DNA from: Streptomyces sp. NBC_00523 | Lineage (GTDB): Bacteria; Actinomycetota; Actinomycetes; Streptomycetales; Streptomycetaceae | Direction of reading: 5' to 3' | Length of the DNA: 64,000 nucleotides | Assembly (NCBI RefSeq): GCF_036346615.1 | Contig: NZ_CP107836.1 | Span: 4,278,001 to 4,342,000, forward strand | Part shown: positions 30,376-39,177 of the stretch, in pieces | How positions within the stretch are numbered: the stretch's first letter is position 1 | Layout of the letters: each line of letters opens with the position of its first letter | The notes under the pieces: model-generated | What the model saw: only the letters and a program-made list of their open reading frames with translations | Databases searched by the model: none | Told to the model about the DNA's origin: nothing | Translations under genes and position numbers: made by a program

Positions 30376-31197
30376 TCAGGAGGCTCCGGGCAGGCGAAGG
30401 TTCTCGTACTTCGGGTTGGGCTCCCCGCGCACCGCGCCCGTGACCTCGCCCGGGCACCCCTGCGGCGGGTGGCCGGGGACGTCGCGGACCTTGTAGTAGA
30501 CGCAGACCAGCCGGGGCTCCTCCGTACCGTCGCCGTAGGGGAGCATCCGGGTCTCGCCGCAGGCCGGGCAGCGGGCGTCCGTGTGGAGGAGGGTCCTGGG
30601 CTCCGTGAAGACGTGAGGCAGGCGGTTCCGCGTCACGGCGGCCCGGGGCAGGGACAGGCCGTAGTGGTCGCCCAGGATGCGGTAGACGTCCGGCATTCCG
30701 GTGTCCTCGGACGCGTCGTCCCGGAAGACGCCGTGCGGGTGGGCGAGGAAACCGGCCTCCGCGACCAGGCGCCGGCTCACCGGATGATCGATGTCGTCCG
30801 TGCCGTACTCCCGCATCATCCACTCGGTCTCGCCGTTCACGGTCACCGTGACGGCCGGGGGGTCCATGGTGGTGTCCAGGATGTCCACGACCGTGTGGCG
30901 GGCCCTGAGGTCCCGGCCGGGGGCCAGCCGGTCGTCGCGGTGCCCCGCCTCGGGTGTCTCCAGGGCGAACGACCAGGCGCCCGCCGCCTCGCCCACCATC
31001 GCCCAGTCCGGCAGCTTCGAGGACCCGGCTCCGTGGAAGAACTCCAGGACCCCCGGGGTGGAGTCCGGATCGAGGAGCGTGCCCGGCCGTGCGCCCAGGT
31101 ACCCCGCGAGAGTTTCGGGGGTGACACCCTTCACCAGGGTGAGGGAGTAGCCGTCCCGGCCCAGTTCGTCGTCCAGCCACGCGATTCCATCGTCCAT
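30376..31197 (-). CDS. DUF6461-like protein with cysteine-rich C-terminus
   Basis: A 273-aa protein of no known function. The N-terminus (DDGIAWLDDELGRDGYSLTL, then VKGVTPETLAGYLGA) resembles actinobacterial DUF6461 proteins. The last 70 residues carry CPACGETRMLPYGDG, VCVYY and QGCPGE, four cysteines that could bind zinc. Start ATG 31197 follows AGGG; an ATG at 31230 is less likely. It is insulated from the giant secreted protein gene by a terminator hairpin and is convergent with the TetR gene. Confidence 0.65.
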   Translation of the reverse strand: MDDGIAWLDDELGRDGYSLTLVKGVTPETLAGYLGARPGTLLDPDSTPGVLEFFHGAGSSKLPDWAMVGEAAGAWSFALETPEAGHRDDRLAPGRDLRARHTVVDILDTTMDPPAVTVTVNGETEWMMREYGTDDIDHPVSRRLVAEAGFLAHPHGVFRDDASEDTGMPDVYRILGDHYGLSLPRAAVTRNRLPHVFTEPRTLLHTDARCPACGETRMLPYGDGTEEPRLVCVYYKVRDVPGHPPQGCPGEVTGAVRGEPNPKYENLRLPGAS

Positions 31198-31229
31198 GGC
31201 TGGCACCCTAGCCTGGCGTTCGTACGCCA

Positions 31230-31260
31230 CAGGGGCCCGGCCATGGCGGCCGGGCCCCTG
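31230..31260 (-). terminator. 13-bp perfect hairpin after the giant secreted protein
   Basis: CAGGGGCCCGGCC at 31230-31242 pairs perfectly with GGCCGGGCCCCTG at 31248-31260 around a 5-base loop. It lies 21 bases past the stop of the gene at 31281-35741 (minus strand). Confidence 0.8.
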
Positions 31261-31280
31261 CTTCGGTCCGGGTCAAGCGG

Positions 31281-34200
31281 TCACGAGGGGCGCTTGGCCT
31301 CCAGCCAGTAGTTGTCTCCTTCGAGGACTCGGTTCTGCTTGCGCCAGCCCGGCATGTAGCTCATGGACTGGGTGTTCTGGTTGTTCGACATGCTGGAACG
31401 TCCACAGGGCTCGGTCCAGGTCGGCACGTGGGACCGCGGGTCGGGCTGGAGCCTCCACCGTCCGTCCGTACCGCGGATGGCGATCGTGTTCAGGCACTCC
31501 TCGCCCGAGGTGACCTGCTTCAGGTTCTTCCCGCCCCAGTTCTTCGGTGTCGCGGCGCTCTGCCAGCTCGCCGCGAAGGGGAACTCGTCGCAACTGGGCT
31601 TGTCGTTCGCGCCGAGTTCGGGTGACAGCGTCGCCAGTTTGTTGCGCTCCCATGCCGTCGGGCAGATCACGTCGCGGTTGTGGCTGACGATGCTCTTCTT
31701 GCTCGTCGGCGGATCGGGCACGAGGACGTCGTCGGTCAGGAAGGTCAACGGGTTGTTGCCCCGCAGCCCGTAGTGGCCGGGCAGCTTGTTCTGGATCAGC
31801 CAGGCGTGCGCGGCCGCCGCCGGGAACTTCTTCTCGTTCATGACGTACGTCGGCTTGTACGCGCTGAAGACGCAGCCCGGAGTGGCCTTCACGTCACGGT
31901 CGCACCGGACGTCCAGCTCCGACTTCTCAGCCGTCATCGGGTTGCTGGTGTCACCGGCCGCGGTTCCCTTGACCGTCAGGTACGGGCTGATCCGGCCCTG
32001 GTCATCGGTGGTGTTGTTCCACTTGATCTTCTGGGTGACCGTGGCCGTGTGGAGGTCGCCCGCGACGAAGGTGGGCGAACCGCTCCACACCGGAGACTGC
32101 TTCTCGCAGTAGCCGCGGCAGCCGAAGTCGATGTCCAGGGTCAGCGTGGGAATGGACATCGACGTCAGCTTGACCGACACGGTCTGGGTGAAGGTGTCGC
32201 TGTCCGGGTCGAGCGTGAACTCGTGCCGGAGGTCGAAGCTCGCCTTCGGCGTGCCGGTCGTGGTCCCCCTGAACTGCAGGTCGTCCCCGAGGCACGCGTC
32301 GGTGCGGGTGTAGTCCAGGGACCTCGTACCGATGGAGCAGCTCAGAGCGGACAGGGTGGACGCCGAACCGCTCGACGTCTTGGCGGACTTGAGGTCCGTC
32401 GCCGGCGTGGACGACAGGTGCAGCCCCTCCGAGCCGGTCACGGAGCGCGCCGCGCCGGGGAGACCGGAGACGGTGGGAAGCACACTGAAGTAGTCGCCCG
32501 AGATGCTCTGGGGCGGCTCGACCGGGGCCGGGTCCGGGGCCGTGATGTCCGGGTCGCCGAAGGTCAGGTCCTCGGGGATGCCGGAGTAGTCGCCGGGCAC
32601 GAACGCGAGGGCGTCGAAGGCGATGTCCGCGGAACCGTCACCCCCGTTGAAGTTGTGCAGGCTGACCTCGGGGGTCATGTCGTTGAAGAAGTACGCGCCG
32701 AGATCCACCCACTTGTTGGACTGGTTGGAGCTCTGGTCGATCGCCTTCACGGTCTCGCCGGCGGAGTGCTTGATGCGGTACTCGGCCTTGGAGGTCTGCG
32801 CCCCGTGGTCGGGGATGAAGGCATAGACCTTGGCCTGGCCGCTGTAGGCGGTGATCTTCTTGCCCAGTTTCCAGGTCCCGGTCACCTTCATCCGGTCGCC
32901 CGGCGGCGGGTACGACTCGGGGGACCGGGTGTGGGTGAACCAGAAGTGGTTGCCGTAGCCCGCGCCGATCTGGTGGGTGTCGATCTTGCCGGGGTAGGTG
33001 GTGACGGTCTGCCCGGTCTCCGAGTCGATGATGTCGGAGCCCTGGTACGTGAGCGTGAAGGTGCCGTCCGATTGCGCGGCTCCGCAGCCGCGTGAGGCCG
33101 AGCCCGCCGGCGTGGTGCCGTTCGGGATGTCGTCCACCACCAGTGCGTTCGACGGCAGGCCGCTACTGCACTTCGGCGGGTACGAGGCGGCGTCGGGCTG
33201 CTCCGGGTAGCTGGTGTTGAACCGGTGCACCTGGTGGCCGCACTCGGCCTGCTTGTCGCAGTCCTTCCACTCGGCGGACTTGGCCCACCAGCAGTGCAGC
33301 CAGTGCGGGTTGGTGTCGCTGTCACCGGCGTCCAGAGAGCAGGCGCCCATGCCGGGGTCGTTGGAGTCGCCGTCGGAGATCTTCGACGGATCGCAGGAGT
33401 TGGACGCGTCGCAGAAGGTGTCCAGCGGCGGCTTCACGGCCGCGCGCTGGAGGTCGCTGTTCCACCAGGCGGCCAGATAGCCGGGCTTGAAGTCACCGGG
33501 TCCGAACATCGCGGAGATCGGACGCGCGGCCCAGCCGAGCACCTTCTCCTCGTACGGCCAGTCCTGCGGGTGCGCGGCGTGGGAGTAGTCGTCCAGGTGC
33601 GGGTCCACCGCGTGCTGGAGGAAGGGGACCCGGTTGGCCTTCCACAGCGGGTTGGCGGGGTTGTTGGTCCAGCCGAGGCCCTTGTGGCCGCCGGAGTCGG
33701 CGGCCGGGTAGAAGCCGGAGTTGTACGCCCACAGCGCGAAGAACCAGTTCTCGATCCACTGCGGGTGGCCGTCGTTGACCGCCATCTCCTGGCCGTGGAG
33801 ATCGTTCCACTTGCGGGAGAGGATGGTCACGCCGTAGGCGATGTTCGCGGCGTAGTCCAGAGCGACCGCTTCCTGCGTGGCCGGCGGCAGGGCGGTCTCG
33901 CCCTCCTTGGTCTTGCCCGCGAGCCGCATGCCGTCGGTGGCCTGGGTGATGCCGTAACCGCAGTCCGCCTCGGAGAAGTTGATGCGCCAGGGGTCGGCCT
34001 GGTCGCCGTCGGCGGTGTACTGGGTGCCGTAGTAGTTGCCGATGAGGCTGTTGGAGGTGACGCCGGGGACGGCGAAGCGGGTCGCCTGCCACATGTTGGA
34101 TTCCTGCGCGGTGACGCCGAGCATCACCTGCGAGGGTATGTGCCACCGGTCGGTGACGTCCGGGTCCTCGTTGTCGAGGGTGCCGTTGGGGTCGCCGGCC

Positions 34201-35741
34201 AGGGTGATCGGCGGGAACAGCCCCTGCGGGGTGTAGCTGTCCATGCCGGTGTTCTTCCAGTTCGCCGGCCGGTTCACGTGCAGCTCACCGACGACGGCCT
34301 GGTCCACGGCCCATTCCACCTGGCGCGGGGTCGGCTGGAACGCCTGCTTGCGTACGTCGTTGCGGGCCACCGCGCAGTAGCGCTCATCGGTGCCCTCGCT
34401 GGGCCCGGTCGGCGACGCGGCCAGTGCTTGCGTACGGAAGCTCTGGGCGGACATGCCGTCGTTGCCGGGACCGGCCGACGGCTTCTTCCCGGAGGGGACG
34501 CCGAGGGCCGGGGAGGGCTCGGCGCCGGCCGCTGCCTTCTCCGCCGATAGCCGGGGGGTGGCGTCCAGTTCGGTGTGCTTGCCGGTGGCGACGACGTCCA
34601 GGGTGATGCGCGCGTCGCGGGCCTGCTGGGCCTCGTCGGGCGTGATCATGCTGGTTCTGCCGTCGGCCCAGGACGTGGAGACGCCCGCGTGGCCGAGGCT
34701 CGACATGCGGGCGCCCTTGGCGAGTTGCCCCGGGTTCCGCACCGAGCGGGGGAGCTTCCCCTTGCTCTTGGCCTTCCCGGTGAGGAAGACCGTGCCGCCG
34801 GGGGTGGCCGACAGGTCCCAGTCGGCCAGCTTTCCTTCGGCCACCGTCCTGGGGCTGGTCCGGCCGCCCTTGACCTGTCCGGAGTCCAGGTGCTTGGCCC
34901 AGGACTTCGCCGTCGCCTTCTTCCCGGCGTCGGCTTCCCGGTCGATGAAGGTCACGCCGTCGCCGCTGTCGGCCGCGATCTGGAACGGCACGTGCTTCGT
35001 CGTGGCGAGGACGGTTTCCTTCCGCCCGTTGATCCGGACGAGCTTGTTTCCGTGACCCGCCACGATGCCGTGCCGGGTCGGGACGGCGGAGGTGACCTGC
35101 CCCGGGAAGGCCACCGGCGCGGACTGCTTGCCGGTCGCCGCGTCCACGGTGATCAGGCGGGTCCGCTGCGCGGTGTCCCCGTCGTGGCTCAGCTGGGTGA
35201 ACACCACGTCGTCCCCCGTACCGCAGCCCGGGGAGAAGTAGGCGAGCGACGCCGTGAACGGCAGCTTGGTGACCTTGCCGCTGCCCAGGTCGACGACGGC
35301 GGTGAACGCGCCGCGCACCATCAGTTCCGGGTTGTTCGTGAACGTCCGGGGCGCGTAGGCGACGGCCGCGTACGCACCGGACCCGGTGACACACGTGTTG
35401 CCTATCCAGGTGTCCGAATCGAATCCGGTCTCACGCAGCGTGGCCACCGTGGTGAACGCGTAGCCGTCCTTCTCCTTTCCGGCCAGGAGATGGAAGCCGG
35501 TGCCGTCACCGGAGGTGGACAGGGCCACGTCCTTGGAGGAGGCGTAGGCGTCGCCCAGGACCGCGGCACGGTCCTTCCCGCTCACCTCGCGGGGCTGATG
35601 ACCGGCCTTCGGCAGGCTCTCACCCCCCTGTACGGCGTCGGCGGGGACCTTGGGCCCCTGGGCCTGCGCGGAGGCGGACAGCAACGAGCCGAACATCGCC
35701 GTCGCCGCCGCTATCACCACCACGCTTTTTCGGCGTTTCAT
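31281..35741 (-). CDS. Giant secreted multidomain protein: transglycosylase-like, golvesin-like and NucA/NucB-like parts
   Basis: A 1486-aa exported protein. A Sec signal peptide (MKRRKSVVVIAAATAMFGSL...AQA) is at residues 1-27. Residues about 40-450 are beta-rich and may form a propeller. Residues about 530-720 look like a lytic-transglycosylase fold: catalytic-type glutamate in GVTAQESNMWQ, then CGYGITQ and FALWAYNSG. Residues about 910-1050 match the golvesin/xly carbohydrate-binding-like domain. The C-terminal about 200 residues include CDEFPFAASWQSA, the hallmark of NucA/NucB-type nucleases. The start may instead be GTG 35747, closer to AGGA. This architecture suggests a secreted wall-degrading nuclease or a polymorphic toxin; no immunity gene is evident. 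Confidence 0.78.
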   Translation of the reverse strand: MKRRKSVVVIAAATAMFGSLLSASAQAQGPKVPADAVQGGESLPKAGHQPREVSGKDRAAVLGDAYASSKDVALSTSGDGTGFHLLAGKEKDGYAFTTVATLRETGFDSDTWIGNTCVTGSGAYAAVAYAPRTFTNNPELMVRGAFTAVVDLGSGKVTKLPFTASLAYFSPGCGTGDDVVFTQLSHDGDTAQRTRLITVDAATGKQSAPVAFPGQVTSAVPTRHGIVAGHGNKLVRINGRKETVLATTKHVPFQIAADSGDGVTFIDREADAGKKATAKSWAKHLDSGQVKGGRTSPRTVAEGKLADWDLSATPGGTVFLTGKAKSKGKLPRSVRNPGQLAKGARMSSLGHAGVSTSWADGRTSMITPDEAQQARDARITLDVVATGKHTELDATPRLSAEKAAAGAEPSPALGVPSGKKPSAGPGNDGMSAQSFRTQALAASPTGPSEGTDERYCAVARNDVRKQAFQPTPRQVEWAVDQAVVGELHVNRPANWKNTGMDSYTPQGLFPPITLAGDPNGTLDNEDPDVTDRWHIPSQVMLGVTAQESNMWQATRFAVPGVTSNSLIGNYYGTQYTADGDQADPWRINFSEADCGYGITQATDGMRLAGKTKEGETALPPATQEAVALDYAANIAYGVTILSRKWNDLHGQEMAVNDGHPQWIENWFFALWAYNSGFYPAADSGGHKGLGWTNNPANPLWKANRVPFLQHAVDPHLDDYSHAAHPQDWPYEEKVLGWAARPISAMFGPGDFKPGYLAAWWNSDLQRAAVKPPLDTFCDASNSCDPSKISDGDSNDPGMGACSLDAGDSDTNPHWLHCWWAKSAEWKDCDKQAECGHQVHRFNTSYPEQPDAASYPPKCSSGLPSNALVVDDIPNGTTPAGSASRGCGAAQSDGTFTLTYQGSDIIDSETGQTVTTYPGKIDTHQIGAGYGNHFWFTHTRSPESYPPPGDRMKVTGTWKLGKKITAYSGQAKVYAFIPDHGAQTSKAEYRIKHSAGETVKAIDQSSNQSNKWVDLGAYFFNDMTPEVSLHNFNGGDGSADIAFDALAFVPGDYSGIPEDLTFGDPDITAPDPAPVEPPQSISGDYFSVLPTVSGLPGAARSVTGSEGLHLSSTPATDLKSAKTSSGSASTLSALSCSIGTRSLDYTRTDACLGDDLQFRGTTTGTPKASFDLRHEFTLDPDSDTFTQTVSVKLTSMSIPTLTLDIDFGCRGYCEKQSPVWSGSPTFVAGDLHTATVTQKIKWNNTTDDQGRISPYLTVKGTAAGDTSNPMTAEKSELDVRCDRDVKATPGCVFSAYKPTYVMNEKKFPAAAAHAWLIQNKLPGHYGLRGNNPLTFLTDDVLVPDPPTSKKSIVSHNRDVICPTAWERNKLATLSPELGANDKPSCDEFPFAASWQSAATPKNWGGKNLKQVTSGEECLNTIAIRGTDGRWRLQPDPRSHVPTWTEPCGRSSMSNNQNTQSMSYMPGWRKQNRVLEGDNYWLEAKRPS

Positions 35742-35813
35742 GCGCACCGTCAAGGATTCCTCATCACTGATTCTGCGCGACGACCTCAGTGACACCGCCG
35801 GGCCGTCGCGCTC

Positions 35814-35838
35814 GCGGGGCCCCGAATGGGGTCCCCGC
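35814..35838 (-). terminator. Hairpin between the lipoprotein and giant secreted protein genes
   Basis: GCGGGGCCCC at 35814-35823 pairs with GGGGTCCCCGC at 35828-35838 with one bulged base and a GAAT loop. It lies 124 bases past the lipoprotein stop and 73 bases before the next start on the same strand. It could end the upstream message or act in the leader of the giant gene. Confidence 0.5.
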
Positions 35839-35961
35839 ACCGACCCGGCCGGTTATCCGACCAGGGATTCTCATATCTCCATCGCGAAAAGGAGCGGCGC
35901 GTGCACTGGGCAACGCGTATCTGCTCCGCATAGAAATCCGGCCGACTCCGCGTGGGCAGGG

Positions 35962-36504
35962 TCAGTACCCTATGACCGAATCGATGTAAATCTTTGGGTC
36001 GTCCGGAGATTCGCCGTCAGGGAAATCGCCCATGACGGTCGTGGTTTCTCTTCCCGTCCGGCCGGGGGCCAGGTTCGGGAAGTCGAAATTCGTGGTCCTC
36101 ACCCACTCCTTGCCATCGCCTATGCTGACGGTGACCTTGAGATTGAGTGTCGAACTTCGATGATTGGTGATGTTGCAGGCGACGTTGAATCCGAGTTCGC
36201 TGCGAGTGGCCCGGACCTCCACGTCGCCAACGGTGACGACCTTCGTCCTCCCCGCATGACTGATAACCGGCGACGGCTCCGGGCTTTCCCGCGGGTCCTG
36301 CTCCGGATCGTCCTCCGGACCCGCCTCCGCGACTGGGGCGCTCTGCGCGTCGCTCGGCCCGGCGGAAACCGGCGGGCTCATGGAGGGCGGCGGGGCAGAG
36401 GGGGGACTGGAATTCGAGCACCCCGTGGTCAGCGCGGCAACGAGCGCTGCTGCGCCCCAGACTGCGGGGCGCAGCAGATCCCGGCGCAATGGCGTCAGTT
36501 GCAC
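35962..36504 (-). CDS. Small lipoprotein with FxLYD-like domain
   Basis: A 180-aa lipoprotein: an RR-containing signal peptide ends in the lipobox LTTGC (Cys about residue 29), followed by a Ser/Pro/Glu-rich linker. A beta-sandwich-like domain covers about 85-180 (VEVRATRSELGFNVACNITNHRSS, KEWVRTTNFDFPNLAPGRTG are in it), which resembles FxLYD/DUF4352-type extracellular domains. The GTG start at 36504 overlaps the stop of the preceding secreted-protein gene by 10 bases, so they are coupled. Function unknown. Confidence 0.72.
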   Translation of the reverse strand: MQLTPLRRDLLRPAVWGAAALVAALTTGCSNSSPPSAPPPSMSPPVSAGPSDAQSAPVAEAGPEDDPEQDPRESPEPSPVISHAGRTKVVTVGDVEVRATRSELGFNVACNITNHRSSTLNLKVTVSIGDGKEWVRTTNFDFPNLAPGRTGRETTTVMGDFPDGESPDDPKIYIDSVIGY

Positions 36505-37049
36505 GCGCCGATGCCGAGGTAGTTGTCAACCACTACCTTGGTGCCGACCTTCATGTAGGAGTACGTCTGCCCGCAGTATCCACGGTCCTGATAGAGGGGA
36601 CCGGCGTAGCTGCTGAAGGTTCCCGAGTCCTCGACGTCCGGAGTGGCGGTGTAGTTGTCCGACAGCTTGAGCCGCATCGAGTGCGCGACCCCGGTGTCGT
36701 TGAAGAACACGGCACAGATCGGCTTGTCGTAGTAGCTGCTCCCCGTGGTCTTCCCGTTCGTCCACGTGTACGTCGTGCCGTACGTTCCGTAGCGGGCCGC
36801 GCTGACGGAGATGGTGTAGCCCGCTCCGCACACATTGGCGGAAGCCGCGGCAACCTTTGCGTCGGCCGCAATGATTTCCTTTGTCGCGTCGTTCGCCTGC
36901 TTGTCGACCGTGACCCCCTGAATGTTCACGGTCGCGACCGGCGCACTGCCTGCCGAAGCGGTTCCTTCGCTCGCCGATGCCGTGGGCGCAGCCACGGTTG
37001 CGACGAGAAGGGCGGCGCTGACGCCGACAAGTCCTATGGAAATCTTCAT
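36495..37049 (-). CDS. Small secreted protein with four cysteines
   Basis: A 184-aa exported protein. The signal peptide is MKISIGLVGVSAALLVATVA followed by APTASAS. The mature part has four cysteines (VCGAGYTISV, PICAVFF, YCGQTYS, IGACN), enough for two disulfides, and is rich in Tyr, Gly and Thr. I do not recognise the family. ATG 37049 is chosen because a run GGGGGGGGA ends at the codon and the signal peptide starts here; the upstream extension is not signal-like. It is co-transcribed with the lipoprotein downstream. Confidence 0.72.
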   Translation of the reverse strand: MKISIGLVGVSAALLVATVAAPTASASEGTASAGSAPVATVNIQGVTVDKQANDATKEIIAADAKVAAASANVCGAGYTISVSAARYGTYGTTYTWTNGKTTGSSYYDKPICAVFFNDTGVAHSMRLKLSDNYTATPDVEDSGTFSSYAGPLYQDRGYCGQTYSYMKVGTKVVVDNYLGIGACN

Positions 37050-37273
37050 TCCCCCCCCTAGGTGTAAGCACCAAGTGACCTTGGCGTGTGGAGAGTATCC
37101 CAACCCGTACACACTTTGCCAGGCCTTTCCTTTCGGCCACTGCGCAGGAATGGGTATTTGGCATTGCATTTGACATTCCGTTGGATATCAATTGCAAGAT
37201 GCCATATGGGAGGACAAAGGGGACGTTGGTCACCACGAAGGCGACGGGGTCGCCGCCGGGGCCGGCCGGCGCT

Positions 37274-38080
37274 TCAGCCGAAGAGGCGTTCCAGGACGAC
37301 CGCTATCCCGTCCTCCTCGTTGGAGAGCGTCACCTCGTCGGCCGCCGCGCGGAGCTCCGGGTGGGCGTTGCCCATGGCGACGCCGTAGCCGCAGCTGCGG
37401 AACATCGGCAGGTCGTTGGGCATGTCGCCGAAGGCGATGGCGGTGCGCGGGTCGACGCCCAGCTCCTCGGCGGCGAGCGCGATTCCGGCGCCCTTGTCGA
37501 TGCCGTACGGCTGGAGCTCGACGGTTCCGGGGCCCGAGTGCGTCACCGTGGCGAGGTCTCCGACGACCGCGCGGGCCTCGGCGGTCAGCGCCTCGTCGCT
37601 CAGCTCGGGGTGCCGGATGAGCACCTTGATGACGGGCTCGGCCCACAGCTCGTCCCGGTGCCGGGTGCGCTGTGCGGGGAGCGTGGCGTGCGGCAGCCGG
37701 TAGCCGGGCTCGATGAGCGTGCGCCCCGCGGCCCCGTCCTGGTCGACGGCGGCGAAGACCTGTCCCACCTGGGCCTCGATCTTCCCGAGCGCGGCCCCGG
37801 CCGCCTCCCGGTCGAGCGTGACGGCCCGCACGGTGCGCCGCGCCCCGGCGTCGTACACCTGCGTCCCCTGACCGCAGACGGCCAGCCCCTCGTACCCGAG
37901 TCCGTCCAGCAGCTCCCGCACGCCGGGCACGGGCCGCCCGGTGACGACGAGGTGGCGGGCGCCCGCAGCGCGGGCCAGGGCGAGCGAGGCGCGGGTGCGA
38001 GGGCTGACGGTGTCGTCGCCGCGCAGCAGGGTGCCGTCCAGGTCGGTCGCGACGAGGGCATATGCGGGTGGGATGGGCAT
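37274..38080 (-). CDS. HAD superfamily Cof-type phosphatase
   Basis: A 268-aa HAD hydrolase of subfamily IIB (Cof/YbiV-like). Motif I is VATDLDGTLLRGDD, motif II VVTGRP, and motif IV AIAFGDMPNDLPMF with the following GVAMGNAHPELRAAA. These enzymes dephosphorylate sugar phosphates or cofactors; the substrate here is unknown. It follows the quinone oxidoreductase gene by 73 bases in the same direction. Confidence 0.92.
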   Translation of the reverse strand: MPIPPAYALVATDLDGTLLRGDDTVSPRTRASLALARAAGARHLVVTGRPVPGVRELLDGLGYEGLAVCGQGTQVYDAGARRTVRAVTLDREAAGAALGKIEAQVGQVFAAVDQDGAAGRTLIEPGYRLPHATLPAQRTRHRDELWAEPVIKVLIRHPELSDEALTAEARAVVGDLATVTHSGPGTVELQPYGIDKGAGIALAAEELGVDPRTAIAFGDMPNDLPMFRSCGYGVAMGNAHPELRAAADEVTLSNEEDGIAVVLERLFG

Positions 38081-38153
38081 GGCAGCAAGCGTAGGCGCCC
38101 GCTTCCGGAGCCCCGGCGGAGTTGTGGCGGGGCGGGGGCGTGGGGTAGAGCGG

Positions 38154-39080
38154 CTACGGGACCGTCAGGACGACCTTGCCGCGGTTGAGGCGGTTCTCGA
38201 TCGTCGCGTGGGCGAGGGCCGCGTCCGCCAGCGGGTGGGCCGCGTGAACGGCGGGGCGCAGGGTGCCCTCCGCGTGCAGCGCCCACAGCTCGGCGATCCA
38301 GGCGGCGTAGCGCGCGGGCCGGGTCCGGGCGATGTGGGCCACCTGGAAGCCGATGACCGACTTGCCGCCGACGAGGAGGTCGTACGCGTCGATCGTGCCG
38401 CCGCCCGAGCTGTACGCGACGAGGCGGCCGCCGGGGGTGAGTGCGAGGACGGCGCGGGGGAGGAGGTCGCCGCCGACCGCGTCCAGCACGATGTCGCAGG
38501 GCTCGCCCCAGCTCTCGTCCTTGTACGTCACCACCTCGTCGGCCCCGAGCGACCGCACGAAGTCCGCCTTCGCCGGATCGCCCACGGCCGCGACGACCCG
38601 GGGCGCGCCCCGGATCCGGGCGAGCTGGAGGGCCAGGTGCCCGACGCCGCTCGCGGCTGCTGTGACGAGGACCGACTCGCCCTTCTCCGGCCGCGCGGAC
38701 TCCAGCGCCCCCAGCGCGACGACCCCGCTGCGGACGAGCGCGACGGCGTCCTGGGCGGTGGCCCCGGCGGGGACGGCCGACGCCATGGCCTGGTGGAGCA
38801 CGGCGTATTCGGCGTACCCGTGCCCGAAGCAGAGACCGGTGACCCGGTCGCCGACGGCGTGCGCGTCCACCCCGTCCCCGAGCGCGACCACCTCCCCGGC
38901 GACCTCGCCGCCGAGTGGGACGGGCTCCCGGTTCTCGCGCACCTTCCGCACCACCGGGAGGGTGACGCCGACCGCCTCCACCTTGACGAGGAGTTCGCCG
39001 GGGCCGGGCGTGGGAACGGGCACGTCCTCCTCGAACAACACCTCGGGCCCGCCGCTGTGTTCGTACCGAATGCGCCGCAT
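38154..39080 (-). CDS. NADPH:quinone oxidoreductase-like medium-chain dehydrogenase
   Basis: A 308-aa zinc-independent MDR protein. The GroES-like N-terminal domain has GPGELLVKVEAVGV, and the nucleotide-binding fold has VLVTAAASGVGHLALQLA (about residue 135), the AASGVG form of the QOR subgroup; no structural-zinc cysteines are present. The family reduces quinones or enones with NADPH. It is divergent from a MarR gene, a common oxidative or electrophile stress arrangement. Confidence 0.9.
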   Translation of the reverse strand: MRRIRYEHSGGPEVLFEEDVPVPTPGPGELLVKVEAVGVTLPVVRKVRENREPVPLGGEVAGEVVALGDGVDAHAVGDRVTGLCFGHGYAEYAVLHQAMASAVPAGATAQDAVALVRSGVVALGALESARPEKGESVLVTAAASGVGHLALQLARIRGAPRVVAAVGDPAKADFVRSLGADEVVTYKDESWGEPCDIVLDAVGGDLLPRAVLALTPGGRLVAYSSGGGTIDAYDLLVGGKSVIGFQVAHIARTRPARYAAWIAELWALHAEGTLRPAVHAAHPLADAALAHATIENRLNRGKVVLTVP

Positions 39081-39119
39081 GGCGAGGACCTCCGACCGAG
39101 AGGGCTTTCATTGGGAGCA

Positions 39120-39157
39120 CCAACGATAGGAGGAAAGTCGTAGGGAAGTCCAACGAT
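39120..39157 (-). promoter_or_regulatory. Candidate promoter/operator for the quinone oxidoreductase
   Basis: On the minus strand TTGGAC (39153-39148) and TATCGT (39128-39123) form a -35/-10-like pair with a 19-base spacer. Two exact CCAACGAT repeats (39120-39127 and 39150-39157) are 30 bases apart, three helical turns, and cover both elements. This is where the divergent MarR protein would be expected to bind. Confidence 0.4.
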
Positions 39158-39177
39158 TACTCGCTACGATGCGAGGC

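Noticed and set aside
35742-35961. A hidden small gene between the lipoprotein and giant protein
   Set aside because: Only short frames without ribosome sites; the hairpin at 35814-35838 and probable promoter explain the gap.
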